Notes under the pieces: generated by a model
What the model was told of the DNA's origin: nothing
The model's database searches: none
The model's input: only the letters and a program-made list of their open reading frames with translations
Position numbers and translations under genes: made by a program
DNA from: an uncultured Roseburia sp.
Lineage (GTDB): Bacteria > Bacillota > Clostridia > Lachnospirales > Lachnospiraceae
Direction: 5' to 3'
Assembly (NCBI GenBank): GCA_910587865.1
Contig: CAJUNX010000001.1
Coordinates: 141,243-205,242 of the forward strand
Length of the DNA: 64,000 nucleotides
Shown here: piece after piece, positions 42,101-50,895 of the stretch
How the letters are laid out: each line of letters starts with the position of its first letter
How positions within the stretch are numbered: position 1 is the first letter of the stretch

Positions 42101-42480
42101 TGCTGATCACGATGACGCAGGCGGAGGGCTATGTGACCGAGGGGGACAACACGGTCACGGTCGTTCTCGACACGAACCTGACGCCGGAGCTGATCGAGGA
42201 AGGCTTTGTGCGCGAGCTGGTGAGCAAGCTGCAGACGATGCGGAAGGAAGCCGGCTTTGAGGTCATGGATCAGATTCATGTCCGTTATGAGGCGGGCGAA
42301 AAAGTCGCTGGCATTTTTGAGCGGAATGGTGATATAATCAGATCGGAAGTGCTCGCGCTTGATCTCGCCGACACACTGCGGGAAGAGGGCGCAGACAACA
42401 GCGGCATGTACGAAAAAGAATGGAATATCAACGGGGAGCAGGTACGACTGGGGGTAAAGAAGGAGGAAAAAGCACAATGA
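39193..42480 (+). CDS. ileS: Isoleucyl-tRNA synthetase
   Basis: 1095 residues, class I. HIGH block KPHIGHVLTRVIKDM and KMSKS loop KMSKSKGNAIDPFEAL are intact. DTHGLPVELEVEKKLGLNGK and the editing domain follow the pattern of type 2 (eukaryote-like) IleRS, which is longer than the Bacillus type. Residues about 267-306 are a Lys/Ala/Glu/Gly-rich insertion absent from typical enzymes; it lies inside the editing-domain region. AGGAGG precedes the ATG. Controlled by the T-box upstream. The stop overlaps the phosphorylase start by 4 nt (ATGA). Confidence 0.96.
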   Translation: MYNKVDTNLNFVDREKQVERFWKEHDIFRKSMENRREGEVYTFYDGPPTANGKPHIGHVLTRVIKDMIPRYQTMKGKYVPRKAGWDTHGLPVELEVEKKLGLNGKDQIEAYGMEPFIGQCKESVWKYKGMWEDFSGTVGFWADMDDPYVTYDDKFIESEWWALKEIWDRKLLYKGFKIVPYCPRCGTPLSSQEVAQGYKTVKERSAVVRFKVVGEDAYFLAWTTTPWTLPSNVALCVNPDEIYCKVKAADGYTYYMAEALLNTVLGKRAEADGKKEAKKETGKKGAGAAQQDTEGKAAQSADTPQTPAYEVLETYKGTDLERKEYVPLFDFADEIIAKQHKMGHYITCDSYVTMTDGTGIVHIAPAFGEDDANVGRKYDLPFVQLVDGKGEMTAETAWAGVFVKKADPMILKDLEERGLLFDAPKFEHDYPHCWRCDTPLIYYARESWFIKMTAVRDELIRNNNTVNWIPESIGKGRFGDWLENIQDWGISRNRYWGTPLNIWECEGCGRQESVGGREELAKRTGNPDDAKVELHRPYIDEVTFVCPDCGKTMRRVPEVIDCWFDSGAMPFAQHHYPFENRELFEQQFPAQFISEAVDQTRGWFYSLMAESTLLFHKAPYENVIVLGHVQDENGQKMSKSKGNAIDPFEALEQYGADAIRWYFYINSAPWLPNRFHGKAVQEGQRKFMGTLWNTYAFFVLYANIDGFDATKYTLDYEKLSVMDRWLLSRLNTVTGEVDGHLGSYRIPEAARALDDFVDDMSNWYVRRSRERFWAKGMEQDKINAYMTLYTALVTICKCAAPMIPFMTEEIYQNLVCSLDQNAPQSIHLCDFPQADETFVDKELEAAMKEVLKIVVMGRACRNTANIKNRQPIGTMFVKAPEALGEYYTEIIADELNVKEVRFTEDVSSYTSYTFKPQLRTVGPKYGKYLKQIQQCLSELDGNAAMAELKANGALVLSSVSEEVRLAEEDLLITMTQAEGYVTEGDNTVTVVLDTNLTPELIEEGFVRELVSKLQTMRKEAGFEVMDQIHVRYEAGEKVAGIFERNGDIIRSEVLALDLADTLREEGADNSGMYEKEWNINGEQVRLGVKKEEKAQ

Positions 42481-44948
42481 GCACCAATCTTTTTGACAAA
42501 AAGGCATTTATTCATGAAGTACGCGATAATGTCAAAAATCTGTATCGGAAAACGCTGGACGAGGCGAGTCAGCAGGAGATTTTTCAGGCCGTCTCCTACG
42601 CGGTGAAGGACAGGATCATCGACCGGTGGCTGGCCACGCACAAGACATTCGACGAGGAGGATCCGAAGATTGTCTACTATATGTCCATGGAATTTCTGAT
42701 GGGGCGTGCGCTCGGAAACAATCTGATCAATTTAAAATGCTACAAAGAGGTGAGGGAGGCGCTAGAGGAGATCGGGTTAAATCTTGACGTGATTGAGGAT
42801 CAGGAGCGCGACCCGGCGCTTGGAAACGGCGGTCTGGGGCGTCTTGCGGCCTGCTTTATGGAGTCGCTGGCCACGCTCGGCTACGCGGCGTACGGCTGCG
42901 GGATCCGTTACCGCTACGGCATGTTTAAACAGGAGATCAAAGACGGTTTCCAGGTGGAGGCGCCGGACAACTGGTTAAAGGACGGATATCCGTTTGAGCT
43001 GCGCCGGCCGGAGTACACCCATGAGGTGAAGTTCGGCGGCTATGTCCGCGCGGAGAACGGTGCGGACGGCAAGACGCGGTTCATTCAGGAGGGCTGCCAG
43101 TCTGTCCTTGCGGTTCCGTATGACATGCCGATCGTCGGCTACGGCAATAATATGGTAAATACCCTGATGATCTGGGATGCGGAGGCAAAAGAAGCCTTTG
43201 AGCTGGATTCGTTCGACAAGGGCGATTACAAAAAGGCGGTGGAGCAGCAGAACCTGGCGAAAAATTTAGTCGAGGTGCTCTATCCGAACGATAATCATGT
43301 GGCGGGCAAGGAGCTGCGCTTAAAACAGCAGTATTTCTTTGTGTCCGCGAGTGTGCAGCGTGCCCTGGCGCGTTATAAGAAGAATCACAGTGACATTCGC
43401 AGGCTGCCGGAAAAGGTGGCGTTTCAGTTAAACGATACGCACCCGACCGTCGCGGTGGCGGAGCTGATGCGCATTCTCCTGGACGAGGAGGATCTCGGCT
43501 GGGAGGAGGCATGGGATATCACCTGCCGCACCTGCGCCTACACGAACCATACGATCATGGCTGAGGCGCTCGAGAAGTGGCCGATCGAGATTTTCTCGCG
43601 TCTGCTCCCGAGAATTTATCAGATCATCGAGGAGATCAACCGCCGGTTCCTCTTACAGATTCAGGCAAGCTTCCCGGGAGACAGCGGCAAGATTTCCCGG
43701 ATGGCGATCATTTATGACGGGCAGGTGAAGATGGCGCACCTGGCAATCGCCGCAGGACATTCCGTGAACGGCGTTGCGGCGCTGCACACGGAGATCTTAA
43801 AGAACGAACAGCTGCACGACTTCTATCAGATGTTCCCGCAGAAGTTCAACAATAAGACGAACGGGATTACACAGCGCCGGTTCCTGCTTCACGGCAATCC
43901 GCTGCTCGCGGACTGGGTGACCGAGCACATCGGCGACGACTGGATCACGAACCTCTCGCACATTGAGAAGCTCGCGATCTACGCGGATGATAAGAAAGCC
44001 CGGCAGGAATTTATGAATATCAAGTACCGCAACAAGGTACGCCTGGCGAAGTATATTAAGGAGCACAACGGCATTGAAGTGGATCCGCGCTCTATCTTTG
44101 ACGTGCAGGTCAAGCGGCTGCACGAGTACAAGCGTCAGCTGTTAAATATTCTGCACGTGATGTATCTGTACAACCAGTTAAAGGAAAATCCGGCTATGGA
44201 GTTCGTTCCGCGGACCTTTATCTTCGGTGCAAAGGCGGCTGCGGGGTATAAGACCGCGAAGCAGACGATCAAGCTGATCAACAGCGTGGCTGACGTGATC
44301 AACAACGACAGAAGCATAAACGGAAAGATCAAAGTAGTCTTTATCGAGGACTACCGTGTGTCGAACGCGGAGATTATCTTTGCGGCTGCAGATGTCAGCG
44401 AGCAGATTTCGACGGCGAGCAAGGAGGCGTCCGGAACCGGCAACATGAAGTTTATGTTAAACGGAGCGCTGACTATCGGCACCATGGACGGAGCGAATGT
44501 GGAGATGGCCGAGGAGGTCGGCATGGACAACATTTTTATCTTCGGCATGAGCTCCGACGAGGTGATCGAGCACGAGCATAAGCGGGATTATGACCCGATG
44601 CAGATTTTCAACAGCGACGGGGATATCCGCAAGGTGCTGATGCAGATGGTGAACGGCTTTTATTCGCCGAAGGATCCCGAGCTGTTCCGCGAGCTTTACA
44701 ATTCGCTGTTAAATACGCGCAGTACGCGCTATGCGGACACCTACTTCAGCCTGAAGGATTTCCGCGCCTACGCGGAAGCGCAGAAGCGCGTGGAGGAGTA
44801 CTACAGAGACGAGGAGGCGTGGGCGAAGAGTGCGATCTTAAATGTCGCGCACACCGGAAAATTCTCGTCCGACCGCACGATTCAGGAGTATGTGGACGAT
44901 ATCTGGCACCTGGATAAGATCACGGTGCTTCTCCCCGAGGAGGAATAA
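42477..44948 (+). CDS. glgP: Glycogen/starch phosphorylase (long form)
   Basis: 823 residues, GT35 family. PLP site EASGTGNMKFMLNGALTIGTMDGANVEM with Lys658; NDTHPTVAVAELMR and YTNHTIMAEALEKWP are conserved. Length is close to that of E. coli GlgP/MalP. ATG 42477 is supported by AAGGAGGAAAA upstream and by overlap with the ileS stop; the frame is open further upstream only within ileS. A second, shorter phosphorylase is at 9050. The two differ in sequence around the active site (GTSNMKF versus GTGNMKF), so they may have different substrates or regulation. Confidence 0.95.
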   Translation: MSTNLFDKKAFIHEVRDNVKNLYRKTLDEASQQEIFQAVSYAVKDRIIDRWLATHKTFDEEDPKIVYYMSMEFLMGRALGNNLINLKCYKEVREALEEIGLNLDVIEDQERDPALGNGGLGRLAACFMESLATLGYAAYGCGIRYRYGMFKQEIKDGFQVEAPDNWLKDGYPFELRRPEYTHEVKFGGYVRAENGADGKTRFIQEGCQSVLAVPYDMPIVGYGNNMVNTLMIWDAEAKEAFELDSFDKGDYKKAVEQQNLAKNLVEVLYPNDNHVAGKELRLKQQYFFVSASVQRALARYKKNHSDIRRLPEKVAFQLNDTHPTVAVAELMRILLDEEDLGWEEAWDITCRTCAYTNHTIMAEALEKWPIEIFSRLLPRIYQIIEEINRRFLLQIQASFPGDSGKISRMAIIYDGQVKMAHLAIAAGHSVNGVAALHTEILKNEQLHDFYQMFPQKFNNKTNGITQRRFLLHGNPLLADWVTEHIGDDWITNLSHIEKLAIYADDKKARQEFMNIKYRNKVRLAKYIKEHNGIEVDPRSIFDVQVKRLHEYKRQLLNILHVMYLYNQLKENPAMEFVPRTFIFGAKAAAGYKTAKQTIKLINSVADVINNDRSINGKIKVVFIEDYRVSNAEIIFAAADVSEQISTASKEASGTGNMKFMLNGALTIGTMDGANVEMAEEVGMDNIFIFGMSSDEVIEHEHKRDYDPMQIFNSDGDIRKVLMQMVNGFYSPKDPELFRELYNSLLNTRSTRYADTYFSLKDFRAYAEAQKRVEEYYRDEEAWAKSAILNVAHTGKFSSDRTIQEYVDDIWHLDKITVLLPEEE

Positions 44949-44977
44949 AAACAATAAGTCCAGAATCCGTGGAATAC

Positions 44978-45011
44978 AAAGGACTGCCGCAGCAGACGGC
45001 AGTCCTTTTTT
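44978..45011 (+). terminator. Terminator after glycogen phosphorylase 2
   Basis: AAAGGACTGCCG (44978-44989) with CGGCAGTCCTTT (44997-45008) then further T: strong. Confidence 0.92.
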
Positions 45012-45061
45012 CATGCGCTGCGGCACAGGCGCTAAAATTCGGATTTTCCAGAAAAAACTAT

Positions 45062-45090
45062 TTTGCATACGGGGCACTCTATGTTAAAAT
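45062..45090 (+). promoter_or_regulatory. Promoter of fapA-type gene
   Basis: TTTGCA 45062-45067, 17-nt spacer, TAAAAT 45085-45090. Confidence 0.6.
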
Positions 45091-45121
45091 AAGGATATCA
45101 ATGTGAAGGGAACAGTGAGTC

Positions 45122-47548
45122 ATGATGGAAGTAGAAAACTTTTCGCAGAGTCAGATAAAACAGATTGAGGAAGGCCGGGAGGCCGGGCTGGATGTATCTG
45201 TGTATGCAAAGCCGGAATATGCGGCGATGCACATGCGTCAGATCCGTCTCGGCCTGATGGAAGGGCTTGCCGTGGAGCGGTATGCGACTCCGGAATATGA
45301 CTGGTTCCAGATGGAGGAGATCCGCCTCGGCATGGAGGAAGGGGTCGATATCGGATGCTATGCGTCGCCCGAAATCCCCTACGAAAAGATGCGCCAGATT
45401 CGCAAAGGACTTGTCGCGGGCATCGTGCTCACGCCGTATCTTCATCTCGAGCCGGGAGTGCTGCGGCAGCTGAGGAAAGCGGCAGTCGCGAAGGTGGACA
45501 TCATGGATTATATCGTGGCCGGGTACCAGGCGGAACAGCTCGAGGAGATCCGCGTTGCGCTGGAGAAGAAGCTTGAGATCGGACCGTACCTGGAGAAGGA
45601 TCTGCGCGGCGCGGCGATACAGGAGATCTGGATGGGGCTTGAGGCCGGAGTTGACGTGTCTTTGTATGCGAAGCCCGAATTCCGCTGGCAGCAGATGCGA
45701 GAGATCAGGCTCGGACTGGAAAACCGCGTGGATGTGAACTATTATCTGAAGCCGTTTTTTGTATGGGAGCAGATGCGTGAGATCAGGCTCGGGCTGGAGC
45801 AGGGCGTGGACGTCAGACGGTACGCGGACCTGATGTATACCGCAAAGGATATGAAGCGGATGCGCCACGGCATGAAGAACGGCGTGGCAGGGCGTATGCA
45901 CGCGCCGGGCCGCGCGGTACAGGGAAAGCTCGCGCACATATCGATCAGTCAGAACCCGGTCAGAGCAAAAGAGGAGCATCCGCTGGGCGGAGTGGAAGCG
46001 CTGGCGGAAGGCCGGCTGCCCGCCGGATGGATGGAAACGGCCGACGGAGAGCCCGCACCGGACGCCATGTCGGAGGTTTCCGCGGCGGGAAGCGGACAGA
46101 TACCGGTCCCGGCACAGGAGACGCCCGTGCAGGAGCCCGTATCCGCACCGCAGGAGTATGCGGCCGCTGAAGAGACGGAAAGCGCAAAGCCGGCGGAGGG
46201 GGTTAAGGTTTCCTTTAAGGCGAATGATATGGAAGCGTACATCGCCTATCAGAAGGAAATCGGCAGCTATACCAGGGCATCGCTGGTTGCGGCGCTAAAG
46301 AAGCAGGGTGTGGTAAAAGGGATCGACGAAGACGAGATCAACCGCATGTTAACGGACGGATGCGCGGACGGGGAGGCGGTGCTGATTGCCCGCGGAAAGC
46401 CGGCGGAAAAAGGGAAGGACGGATGGTTTGAGTATTTTTTCCGCACCTCCGTGACCAAAAGCCCGAAGCAGCTTGAGGACGGATCGGTTGATTTTAAAAA
46501 TGTAGACTGGTTTGAAGTTGTGGAGAAGGACCAGAAGCTCGCATTTTATCATGAGGCGGAGGCAGGCATATCCGGATATACGGTGCGCGGAAAAGAACTG
46601 CCCTCACCGAAAGGAAAAGAAAAGAGCCGTCTGACCGGCGAGGGATTCACGGTGCTCGGCGACGGCAATACATATGTGGCATCGCTAAGCGGACGCGTGG
46701 ATCTGAAGGGAACGCAGCTTTCGGTGACAAATGTCTTTGTGTTTGACGAGATCACGATGGCGACCGGAGATGTCGACGTCGACGGAAATGTCTACATCAA
46801 GAATAATGTGGGCAGCGGGACGACCATCAAAGCGACCGGCGATATCATGGTGGACGGTTATATCGAATCCGCCACGCTTGACTGCGGCGGCAATGTCATC
46901 ATCAAAAAAGGCATGAACGCATCGGACGGCCGCGGCGAGGTGATCGCGGGTCAGAATGTGACGGCGAAGTTTTTTGAGAAGGTTCGTGTGCGGGCCAAAG
47001 GGGATATCCGCGCAAACTCCTGCATGGAGTGTCAGCTGTACACGGAGGGACAGCTCATCATATCCGGCGGCTCCCTGATCGGTGGCACGGCCTATGCGGT
47101 CAGAGGCTTAAGCGCCCGGAATGTAGGAAACCGGATCGGGCTTAAGACGGTGATTGAGATCGGGGCGGGCGAGGAGAACGTCGACAAGATGAGAGAACTC
47201 GAGATAAAGATTGCCGATGTCGCCAAGGAGATCGAAGTATACCAGGAAGCGTATGACGATATGCAGCAGACGTATTCGCCGGAGGCGAGAAACTCGATGG
47301 AGGTATATCTGAAGGCGGAGGAAGCGCTTTACCGGAAGAAAGAGCAGTTAAAGCAGCTCAAACTGGAAAAGCAAAAGCTCGGAAACAGCGACAAGGGAGC
47401 CATGCAGGCATCCGCGTCTATCACGGGCAACCTTTACAGCGGCGTAGAGTTCCGGATCAACCGGCAGAAATGGACATCAAAGGATTACCAGTATGTCCGC
47501 GTGAAGAGTACGGAGAACGGAATCGAAGTGAGCAAGCTGAATGTATAA
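45122..47548 (+). CDS. FapA (DUF342) family protein with N-terminal 26-aa repeats
   Basis: 808 residues. Residues about 11-254 hold nine or more 26-residue helical repeats with the pattern QMREIRLGLExGVDVxxYA. Residues 260-345 form an Ala/Glu/Pro-rich linker. Then comes the FapA/DUF342 domain (about 350-690): VRGKELPSPKGKEK, then beta-helix turns such as GDVDVDGNVYIKNNV and CGGNVIIKKGMNASDGRG. A coiled coil lies at about 690-770. FapA proteins occur with flagellar genes but their role is unclear; the beta-helix resembles MinC. No flagellar genes are nearby. An HD-GYP regulator follows 42 nt later, suggesting a shared process. Confidence 0.88.
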   Translation: MMEVENFSQSQIKQIEEGREAGLDVSVYAKPEYAAMHMRQIRLGLMEGLAVERYATPEYDWFQMEEIRLGMEEGVDIGCYASPEIPYEKMRQIRKGLVAGIVLTPYLHLEPGVLRQLRKAAVAKVDIMDYIVAGYQAEQLEEIRVALEKKLEIGPYLEKDLRGAAIQEIWMGLEAGVDVSLYAKPEFRWQQMREIRLGLENRVDVNYYLKPFFVWEQMREIRLGLEQGVDVRRYADLMYTAKDMKRMRHGMKNGVAGRMHAPGRAVQGKLAHISISQNPVRAKEEHPLGGVEALAEGRLPAGWMETADGEPAPDAMSEVSAAGSGQIPVPAQETPVQEPVSAPQEYAAAEETESAKPAEGVKVSFKANDMEAYIAYQKEIGSYTRASLVAALKKQGVVKGIDEDEINRMLTDGCADGEAVLIARGKPAEKGKDGWFEYFFRTSVTKSPKQLEDGSVDFKNVDWFEVVEKDQKLAFYHEAEAGISGYTVRGKELPSPKGKEKSRLTGEGFTVLGDGNTYVASLSGRVDLKGTQLSVTNVFVFDEITMATGDVDVDGNVYIKNNVGSGTTIKATGDIMVDGYIESATLDCGGNVIIKKGMNASDGRGEVIAGQNVTAKFFEKVRVRAKGDIRANSCMECQLYTEGQLIISGGSLIGGTAYAVRGLSARNVGNRIGLKTVIEIGAGEENVDKMRELEIKIADVAKEIEVYQEAYDDMQQTYSPEARNSMEVYLKAEEALYRKKEQLKQLKLEKQKLGNSDKGAMQASASITGNLYSGVEFRINRQKWTSKDYQYVRVKSTENGIEVSKLNV

Positions 47549-47590
47549 ATGTAAATCAGGCGCGGGGAAACAGCGCAGAATGGGGAAAAG

Positions 47591-48670
47591 ATGAGGGATA
47601 AAATACTGGTCGTAGACGACACAAGGTTAAACAGAGAATTTCTCAAAAACATCCTGGAAGACGAATATGAGATCATTCAGGCGCAGAACGGCAAGGAGGC
47701 GCTGCTCATTTTAAAAAAGCAGTATCAGGAGATAGTACTGGTGATTCTGGATCTGGTCATGTCGGATGTCGACGGATTTGCCGTGCTTGAGGTTATGAGG
47801 CGTTATAAGTGGCTCGAGGTGACGCCGGTGATCGTCATGAGCGGACAGAATTCGAGTGATGCGGAGCGCAAGAGCCTTGCAATGGGGGCTTCCGATTTCA
47901 TCCGCAAGCCGCTCGACAACTATCTGGTCCGCCGCAGGGTAAAAAATATTGCGGATCTCTACAGCTACAGGCGGTCGCTGGAAAAACGCGTGGCCAAGCA
48001 GACGGAAGCGCTGCGCAAGCAGTACGGGATCTTACAGCTGCAGGCGGAGCGGATCAGGGAGAGCAACAGCCGTATCATCGATGTGCTCGGCTCGGTGGTG
48101 GAGTACCGTAATCTGGGAAACAGCGACCACGTCAGACATGTGAAGGAATATACCAGGATTCTGGCCGGCCAGCTGGCGGAGGATTACCCGGAATACGGGC
48201 TGACCGAGGAGCAGGTGGAGATGATTTCCTCGGCGAGTGCGCTTCACGATATCGGAAAGATCGCGATACCGGACAGTATACTCTTAAAACCGGGTATCCT
48301 CACGGAGGACGAGGAGCGGTATTTAAGATCGCACGCCTCGCGCGGCGGAGAGATTGTGATGCAGATCCGCGGCGTGTGGAGCAGGGAGTACAGCCGGATC
48401 TGTTATGCGATCTGCAGACATCACCATGAGCGCTACGACGGGAGCGGCTATCCGGACGGCCTGAAAGGCGACGAGACGCCCATCGGCGCACAGATTGTCT
48501 CGATTGCGGACGCATATGACCAGCTGTGTACCGAGGGAGTGTCGAAGGGTGCGGCCACACCGGAGGAGGCGTACCACAAGGTTCTCTCAGGGGAGTGCGG
48601 GATGTTTTCACCCAAGCTTCTGGAATGTTTCCGGAAGGTGAAGGATCAGCTTGTCAGAGATCCGGAATAA
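47591..48670 (+). CDS. Response regulator with HD-GYP domain
   Basis: 359 residues. Receiver domain (ILVVDDTRLNREFLKNIL; Asp in LVILDLVMSDVDG, about residue 56; Lys in IRKPLDN), a helical connector (about 120-160), then HD-GYP: LHDIGKIAIPDSILLKPG and HHERYDGSGYPDGLKGDETPIGAQIVSIADAYDQL. HD-GYP domains hydrolyse cyclic di-GMP (some cyclic GMP-AMP); key His, Asp and GYP residues are present. The partner kinase is unknown. Same direction as, and 42 nt after, the FapA-type gene, so likely one operon. Confidence 0.93.
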   Translation: MRDKILVVDDTRLNREFLKNILEDEYEIIQAQNGKEALLILKKQYQEIVLVILDLVMSDVDGFAVLEVMRRYKWLEVTPVIVMSGQNSSDAERKSLAMGASDFIRKPLDNYLVRRRVKNIADLYSYRRSLEKRVAKQTEALRKQYGILQLQAERIRESNSRIIDVLGSVVEYRNLGNSDHVRHVKEYTRILAGQLAEDYPEYGLTEEQVEMISSASALHDIGKIAIPDSILLKPGILTEDEERYLRSHASRGGEIVMQIRGVWSREYSRICYAICRHHHERYDGSGYPDGLKGDETPIGAQIVSIADAYDQLCTEGVSKGAATPEEAYHKVLSGECGMFSPKLLECFRKVKDQLVRDPE

Positions 48671-48760
48671 TGCAGGGACTGCGGGAAGGGAGTGCATAGG
48701 TGTGCTCCCTTCTTTTGACGGGATATGTCTTCTGCGGCGGATATGCGCATGAAGATGCGT

Positions 48761-48920
48761 GGAAGATCATCCCGTGCGGCTGCGGGAAGGAAAGATACGT
48801 GGAAGATCATCCCGTACGGCTGCGGGAAGGAAAGATACGTGGAAGATCATCCCGCGTGGTTGCGGGAAGGAAAGATACGTGGAAGATCATCCCGCGCGGT
48901 TACGGGAAGGAAAGATGCGG
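48761..48920 (+). repeat. Four-copy 40-bp tandem repeat before sensor kinase 2
   Basis: Units start at 48761, 48801, 48841 and 48881 (exact period 40), with GGAAGATCATCCCG at the head and GGGAAGGAAAGAT at the tail. Variation is limited to a few positions (mostly C/T and G/A). It fills most of the 269-base gap. An open frame runs through it, but the period is not a multiple of three and the kinase starts after it. Confidence 0.95.
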
Positions 48921-48939
48921 CGGACGGGAGAGAAAGCGG

Positions 48940-50895
48940 ATGAAACCAGGCAGAAAAAGAACCGGAAAAAAACGTACGCTGACGGGACAGATCAGCCGGA
49001 TTGTGCTGATTCTGATCCTGGTCGGGGTTCTGGAGGCGGGCGCTGCATACACGATGCTGGAGTGGTATCATGATCAGGTGGCGGAGCTGGAATATACGAT
49101 CAGTGATATCTATCTCTCGGAGGTGGATCAGAATTTTAACCTGATCAATATCAGCATTCAGAATATGCTCTACAGCAGTGATGAGATCAGCCAGGTGCTT
49201 GAGATGCAGCAGATTCTGCCGGAGTATGCGGGGGAGACGGAAAAGCTGGCGTATATGCTGGGGAAGAACCGCTCCGTGCTGCAGCTGAAGGAAATGTTTG
49301 CGGACATGGTGCTGTATTATGGAAGCAGGTTTAATTTCTTCTATATGGATCCGGAAAAACAGCTGCTGGTGGAGAACGGCGGAAGCGAGTATATGCGCCG
49401 GATGCTGTTCTGCGATCTGCTGGACGAGAAGTTTCTGGACGGTGAGATCCGCTATACTTCAAACGGGAAATGGTTCCTGATGGGGGATTACCTCTGCACG
49501 ATCTACAAGGGACCGGACGGGATCGGCGGCGCGTACATCTGGGCGGGGGATTTTGCGGCAAGTATCCTGCGGATGTCGCCGACGGAGTGCGCAAGCATCA
49601 ATATTTATGATCTCACGAAGCAGAGCTCGCTGGTGTACGAGCGGCTGGAAAACGGGCTGCTGTCGGAGGGCAGGCAGATCCCGGACGCAGAGCTGCCGGA
49701 GGATTTCTACAGGCTGGATCACGCGGAGCTTGTGTGCAGCTTCGCGATGGACACGAGCGCCTATGAGAATGCCGTGATCCTGCCTGTCCTCTTTCTCGGG
49801 CTGCTGGGGATCTATCTGGTCGTGATGGCGATCGTGCTGCTTTATACGAAGCGGAAGGTCTTGGGCCAGGTAAATGCATTTTACAATAATCTGATCGAAT
49901 ATAAGACGACGGAGCGCTTCGATGAGGAGACGGGGATCGAGGAATTCGCCGAGGCCGGGAAGGTGTTAAATCAGCGCTCGGAGGAGATCAGCCAGCTGAA
50001 AATCAGCATCTATGAGGAGCAGATTATCCGGCAGAGCGTGGAGCTTGATTATGCGCAGTTACAGATCCGGCCGCATTTTTATATCAACTGTCTCAACATT
50101 ATCCACAGCATGGCGCAGGAGCGGCTGACGCGGGAGATCCAGGAGTTTGTCGTACATATCTCGCACTATTTCCGGTATATTTTTAAAAAGGGAATGGAGC
50201 CCGTGACGGTGGGAAAGGAGCTGGAATTCACAGAGACCTATCTGAAGATTCTGGAGTGCATGAACGACACCGAATACCGGTATGAGGTATCCTGCGCCCG
50301 GGATGCGTCCGATGCGGAGATACCGCCGTTAATCATACAGACATTTGTAGAAAATGCGGTGAAACACAACCTGGACGAGGTGGAAAACTGCGTGATCCGT
50401 GTGCAGGTGGAACAGCTGCGCGGGGCAGTGCCGGGCGCCGGGGCGCGGGAGGATACGGTCGGAGATGGGGCGTCAGGCGCCGGCCGGGATGAGCAGGCCA
50501 GGGCATGTGCCAGAGGAGCAGACGGAGCGGACTCGCGGACGGCCGATGCAGGAACCGGTGTGTGTGCGGCTGAAGATGTGAAGAGAAACGGGGGCAGCAG
50601 GATGACGGGATCCGCTGCGCTGCCGGAGGAGACGCACGGCGAGGCGGGATCCGGCCGGGAATGGCTGAAGATCCTGATCTGGGACAACGGGCGCGGATTT
50701 GACGAGACATCGCTTGAGCGTCTGCGTTCCGGTGATTTCGGGACGGACGGCACCGGATTTCACATCGGGATCCGCAATGCGGTGGCCAGGATGCGGATGA
50801 TATACGGGGAGGACGCGTTCGTCAGGTTTTCCAATCCGGCGGACGGCGGCGCGCGGGTGGATATCTTTATCCCACAGAAGGAGGAGACTGTATGA
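48940..50895 (+). CDS. YesM-type sensor histidine kinase with low-complexity insertion
   Basis: 651 residues from ATG 48940, 8 nt after GGGAGAG. Membrane helix at about 18-40, extracellular sensor (40-285), second helix (about 288-310), a HAMP-like linker, His_kinase domain with QLQIRPHFYINCLNII (the usual PHFLYN is PHFYIN here) and N box FVENAVKHN. Between the N box and the G box (WDNGRGFDE) lies a 79-residue Ala/Gly/Arg/Asp-rich insertion (about 495-573) not seen in normal kinases; it is likely a surface loop. The stop overlaps the response-regulator start by 4 nt. Confidence 0.91.
   Translation: MKPGRKRTGKKRTLTGQISRIVLILILVGVLEAGAAYTMLEWYHDQVAELEYTISDIYLSEVDQNFNLINISIQNMLYSSDEISQVLEMQQILPEYAGETEKLAYMLGKNRSVLQLKEMFADMVLYYGSRFNFFYMDPEKQLLVENGGSEYMRRMLFCDLLDEKFLDGEIRYTSNGKWFLMGDYLCTIYKGPDGIGGAYIWAGDFAASILRMSPTECASINIYDLTKQSSLVYERLENGLLSEGRQIPDAELPEDFYRLDHAELVCSFAMDTSAYENAVILPVLFLGLLGIYLVVMAIVLLYTKRKVLGQVNAFYNNLIEYKTTERFDEETGIEEFAEAGKVLNQRSEEISQLKISIYEEQIIRQSVELDYAQLQIRPHFYINCLNIIHSMAQERLTREIQEFVVHISHYFRYIFKKGMEPVTVGKELEFTETYLKILECMNDTEYRYEVSCARDASDAEIPPLIIQTFVENAVKHNLDEVENCVIRVQVEQLRGAVPGAGAREDTVGDGASGAGRDEQARACARGADGADSRTADAGTGVCAAEDVKRNGGSRMTGSAALPEETHGEAGSGREWLKILIWDNGRGFDETSLERLRSGDFGTDGTGFHIGIRNAVARMRMIYGEDAFVRFSNPADGGARVDIFIPQKEETV

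Noticed and set aside
48761..48920. CRISPR array
   Set aside because: The 40-bp units are directly joined with no unique spacers, and there are no cas genes.
48700..48939. 80-codon N-terminal extension of sensor kinase 2 through the 40-bp repeat
   Set aside because: The repeat period is not a multiple of 3, so the extension reads three different frames; the start at 48940 has a ribosome site and precedes the first membrane helix.
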